Shown piece after piece: positions 61,593-64,000 of a DNA stretch of 64,000 nt. Every line of letters begins with the position of its first letter. Within the stretch, counting starts at the first letter, position 1. The translations under genes were made by a program, and so were the position numbers. The notes beneath the pieces are model-generated. The model did no database searches and had not been told where the DNA came from. It saw only the letters and a program-made list of their open reading frames with translations. The stretch is from Lachnospiraceae bacterium (GTDB taxonomy: Bacteria; Bacillota; Clostridia; Lachnospirales; Lachnospiraceae): contig JAFQUB010000024.1 in NCBI GenBank assembly GCA_017408735.1, forward strand, positions 1 to 64,000. Direction: 5' to 3'.

Positions 61593-63365
61593 ATGAAAAA
61601 ATTTATGATAGAAGATAATGATAAAGGTCTTACCTTGCTGGAAATGATTATTTCCGTTGCAATTTTGAGTATTGTATTGGTTACAGTTACCTCTTTCATG
61701 GTGACGGGTATGAAAATGTTTCGTTCCTCTAATGATGAAATTGGGCTTCAGCAGGATGTGCAGTTGGCATTAAACAATGTAGAAAACAGAATTATTGATG
61801 CCAAAATGGGTATTCGATGCGATGATGATGGTACACAGATGATTCTTACTGTTTATAATGATAAAGCCGGCACAGAAGCAAAAGAATACATTGTCTGGAA
61901 CAGAAATGATAAAAAAATTTACTATGATACTTCAGCGGCAAATGTTACGTTGACAACATTTTCAACGAATGAAGTATTGGCAAGCAACGTAACGAATTTT
62001 CAGATAGTAATGAAGGATGGAAATATTGCAGCAACAGCGACACCAAATCCTTCTGTTACAGCGGCTCTGACGCCATCTGTAACAGCACAGCCAACAAAGA
62101 ATGCTTCTCCGAAAAATCCAAAGGTAGAGATTGCCATTGAGGTGGAGGAAGATGGAAGAAAACATGTTTCCCAGAAGGTGGTTACATTCCGTAATAATAT
62201 AGCAATGGGAGCATCCGATACCATATATACAGGAAGTGGAAATGGTTTGGACAGCAAGGCAGAAGGTGTCAAGATAACGCCGCAGGACGTATATTTGGTG
62301 CCGGGAGAAAGTTATCAGTTTCATGCCAGAGTTACGGGAACCGGTTATCCGTCTCAGGTGGTAACATGGTCTGTAAATTCAACTGGAGTCAGCGTGGACA
62401 GCACCGGTCTGGTAAAAGTAGATGCAGCTACAGCAGCAGGCGGTACAGTGCAGGTAATCGCAACGGCACCGGAAAACTCTGATGGAGTGGTTCCGGCTGG
62501 AAGTGCCAATATACATATATCTAAAATCAATGGAATTTCTGTTACTACAGATGCTGAAAAAGTTTATGCCGGAAGCATGTTAAAAGTAAATGCGACAGTA
62601 TCAGGTGCAGAATTAAATGATGATATGAGCAAAGTGACTTTCAGCGTAAAAGAAAATCCAAGCTGGGTGCATTTATACAGTAATAGTGGAGTATTTGGTC
62701 TGGATAAAGAGGCAAGAGGAAAGACATTTACCATTGTGGCAACATCTGTTCATGATCCGACGATCACAGGAGAACTGGTAGTACAGGTAGAAGATACAGC
62801 GTTATCTGATTTGGGTTCAGGAGTAGTTACTGCTAACAGAAATTCATCAACCGAATTGCTTACCAATGTGGTAGGACAGAACCTGGCATCAACCGAATTA
62901 CAGATTCAATGGGAAATTGCAGATTACGGTGGCCTTAGCTCAGATAAAGTATCTGTTGATAAATATAGCGGCATGCTGAATGTGGAAAAAGATATTAACT
63001 ATGAAAATGAATATCATCTGCAGGTAGCTGCCAAGATTACTGCAGACAGACTTTCAGAACCCGTAACTACATATGTTTCTGTAACCATACCGAAAGTATC
63101 TATAAAGTTTATAAACGGTGATGGAGGTGCAGAAATTCAGAAAAATAGTACGGTTATCTTACCTTATGAAGTAATTGGTCTGGATGGAGCAATGACGGAG
63201 ATTATGGCAACAACAAATCCGTCTGTTCGTAACAGTATTATATTTGTGACAGAAGGTGGCATAAGATTAAGTATTGGTGATGATGTAAAAACAAGTAAGA
63301 TTTCGGTTATTGCTACATTCAAGGATACTAATATGTCAGACACAATCGATGTAACTGTAAAATAG
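61593..63365 (+). CDS. Minor pilin-like protein with Ig-like (Big_2) domains
   Basis: A 590-residue protein with leader of 12 residues ending NDKG, then LTLLEMIISVAILSIVLVTV with Glu5. A TP-rich linker lies at about 150-175. From about 230 on it has Big_2-like domains (KITPQDVYLVPGESYQF, VTWSVNSTGVSVDSTG), more copies follow. It is probably an adhesive pilin with stalk-like Ig domains. Confidence 0.88.
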   Translation: MKKFMIEDNDKGLTLLEMIISVAILSIVLVTVTSFMVTGMKMFRSSNDEIGLQQDVQLALNNVENRIIDAKMGIRCDDDGTQMILTVYNDKAGTEAKEYIVWNRNDKKIYYDTSAANVTLTTFSTNEVLASNVTNFQIVMKDGNIAATATPNPSVTAALTPSVTAQPTKNASPKNPKVEIAIEVEEDGRKHVSQKVVTFRNNIAMGASDTIYTGSGNGLDSKAEGVKITPQDVYLVPGESYQFHARVTGTGYPSQVVTWSVNSTGVSVDSTGLVKVDAATAAGGTVQVIATAPENSDGVVPAGSANIHISKINGISVTTDAEKVYAGSMLKVNATVSGAELNDDMSKVTFSVKENPSWVHLYSNSGVFGLDKEARGKTFTIVATSVHDPTITGELVVQVEDTALSDLGSGVVTANRNSSTELLTNVVGQNLASTELQIQWEIADYGGLSSDKVSVDKYSGMLNVEKDINYENEYHLQVAAKITADRLSEPVTTYVSVTIPKVSIKFINGDGGAEIQKNSTVILPYEVIGLDGAMTEIMATTNPSVRNSIIFVTEGGIRLSIGDDVKTSKISVIATFKDTNMSDTIDVTVK

Positions 63366-63378
63366 CAGGAGGTAAATC

Positions 63379-64000
63379 ATGGAGAAAAAGAATAAAAAAA
63401 GAAAAAAACTTCCCAAAAAGATAATCGCAGCCTCTTTGCTGGCAATTGTTTTAGTTATTAATTTTGTATACTCTTCCTTGGAAAATGTAGAAGCAAGAGG
63501 GATGTTTGCCTCTGTGGAAACAAAAGCAAGGGAGGCATATGAAGGAAAAGATTCTATTAAAGTTTTAGAAATACTTCCGGATAGTGAAAGTATGGGGATG
63601 TTTGGTATGTTGATTAAAGGGCAGGAGCCTTTTAAAGACATCATAAAAGACTATACAGACGAGGAAATACATGAGTTTGCAGAAATTCTCAATAAATACG
63701 GAATGGTAAATATGGATTCTACAACCAGTGCTGTTTATCCTCTCACATATTATAAACCGGGAGAGCAGGATCAGTTTACCAGCAATGTACCGGATTTGAC
63801 AGATGAACAGGTGGGGTATGGACTGAGTGAACAAAAACTGGTGGCAGGCTATTTTCAGGAAGTGAGTGTTTCTGAACTGGAAAATGAAAAGGTGTATTAT
63901 CAGGAAATTATTGTGACAGTAACACCTGTGCCAACGGAAGCACCGTCAGAAACACCTGCACCGGAGGGCACAGAAGCACCTACACCAACCGTGGCGGGCT
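63379..64000 (+). CDS. Secreted or membrane-anchored pilus-operon protein (partial)
   Basis: The gene starts at 63379 after AGGAGG and runs off the right edge. The product has a basic N-terminus and one membrane helix (about 15-33) but no prepilin motif. The visible region has a mixed fold and then a Thr/Pro-rich stretch (TPVPTEAPSETPAPEGTE). It is in the same operon and may be a pilus-associated surface protein. Not identified further. Confidence 0.75.
   Translation, partial: MEKKNKKRKKLPKKIIAASLLAIVLVINFVYSSLENVEARGMFASVETKAREAYEGKDSIKVLEILPDSESMGMFGMLIKGQEPFKDIIKDYTDEEIHEFAEILNKYGMVNMDSTTSAVYPLTYYKPGEQDQFTSNVPDLTDEQVGYGLSEQKLVAGYFQEVSVSELENEKVYYQEIIVTVTPVPTEAPSETPAPEGTEAPTPTVAG

Overview
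The window reads as chromosome of a motile, anaerobic, low-GC Firmicute, most likely a Lachnospiraceae-type Clostridium relative. The gene order yceD-rpmF-(insert)-plsX-acpP-rnc-smc-ftsY, the pta-type acetate enzyme, a CheV coupling protein, an [FeFe]-hydrogenase-like protein, glutamine-dependent PLP synthase and a monoderm-type type IV pilus operon all fit. No phage, IS transposase or CRISPR array is visible.

Layout: (1) 1-236, the 3' end of a 23S rRNA gene and a terminator, with no 5S gene after it. (2) 464-4385, CheV, a divergent macrodomain-class sirtuin homologue, and a large acidic repeat protein with one membrane segment. (3) 4406-8269, hisH-hisF, ung, pdxST on the minus strand, and tRNA-Leu(CAA). 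(4) 8362-11260, a lone AAA ATPase, a BaiA/FabG-like reductase and RlmI. (5) 11261-13850, an AT-rich accessory cassette of small unknown genes, hairpins, a candidate structured RNA and gene relics. (6) 13894-22385, a housekeeping run: anti-sigma-like protein, polA, coaE, a large FtsA-like ATPase, walJ, an ACT protein and a PFL-family protein. (7) 22422-32697, tmcAL, pta (without ackA), yceD, rpmF, an inserted 35-bp-arm palindrome element, then plsX, acpP, rnc, smc, ftsY. (8) 32741-43729, amino-acid metabolism: ilvA, nagA, decayed cysD/cysN relics, cysK, LysR, Rrf2, O-acetylhomoserine sulfhydrylase, aspartokinase, citrate synthase. (9) 43839-49830, a hybrid histidine kinase, an [FeFe]-hydrogenase-like protein, YqeG phosphatase, EF-P, AroE. 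(10) 49899-64000, a type IV pilus operon that runs off the end.

How the parts work together: the sulfur block (cysK, OAH sulfhydrylase, LysR, Rrf2, and relics of ATP sulfurylase) shares a TCCTAT/ATAGGA-type palindrome in its promoters, which suggests one local cysteine regulon that survived loss of sulfate activation. The pilus operon has ATPase, platform, major pilin, prepilin peptidase, a fused PilM/PilN protein, a PilO-like protein and four large minor pilin-like proteins with Thr/Pro-rich linkers. The most unusual items are the acidic protein beside cheV with three FliM-like repeats, the palindrome element splitting rpmF from plsX, the accessory cassette at 11.3-13.9 kb, and the cys regulon with its pseudogenes. 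All calls come from reading the sequence; none was checked against a database.
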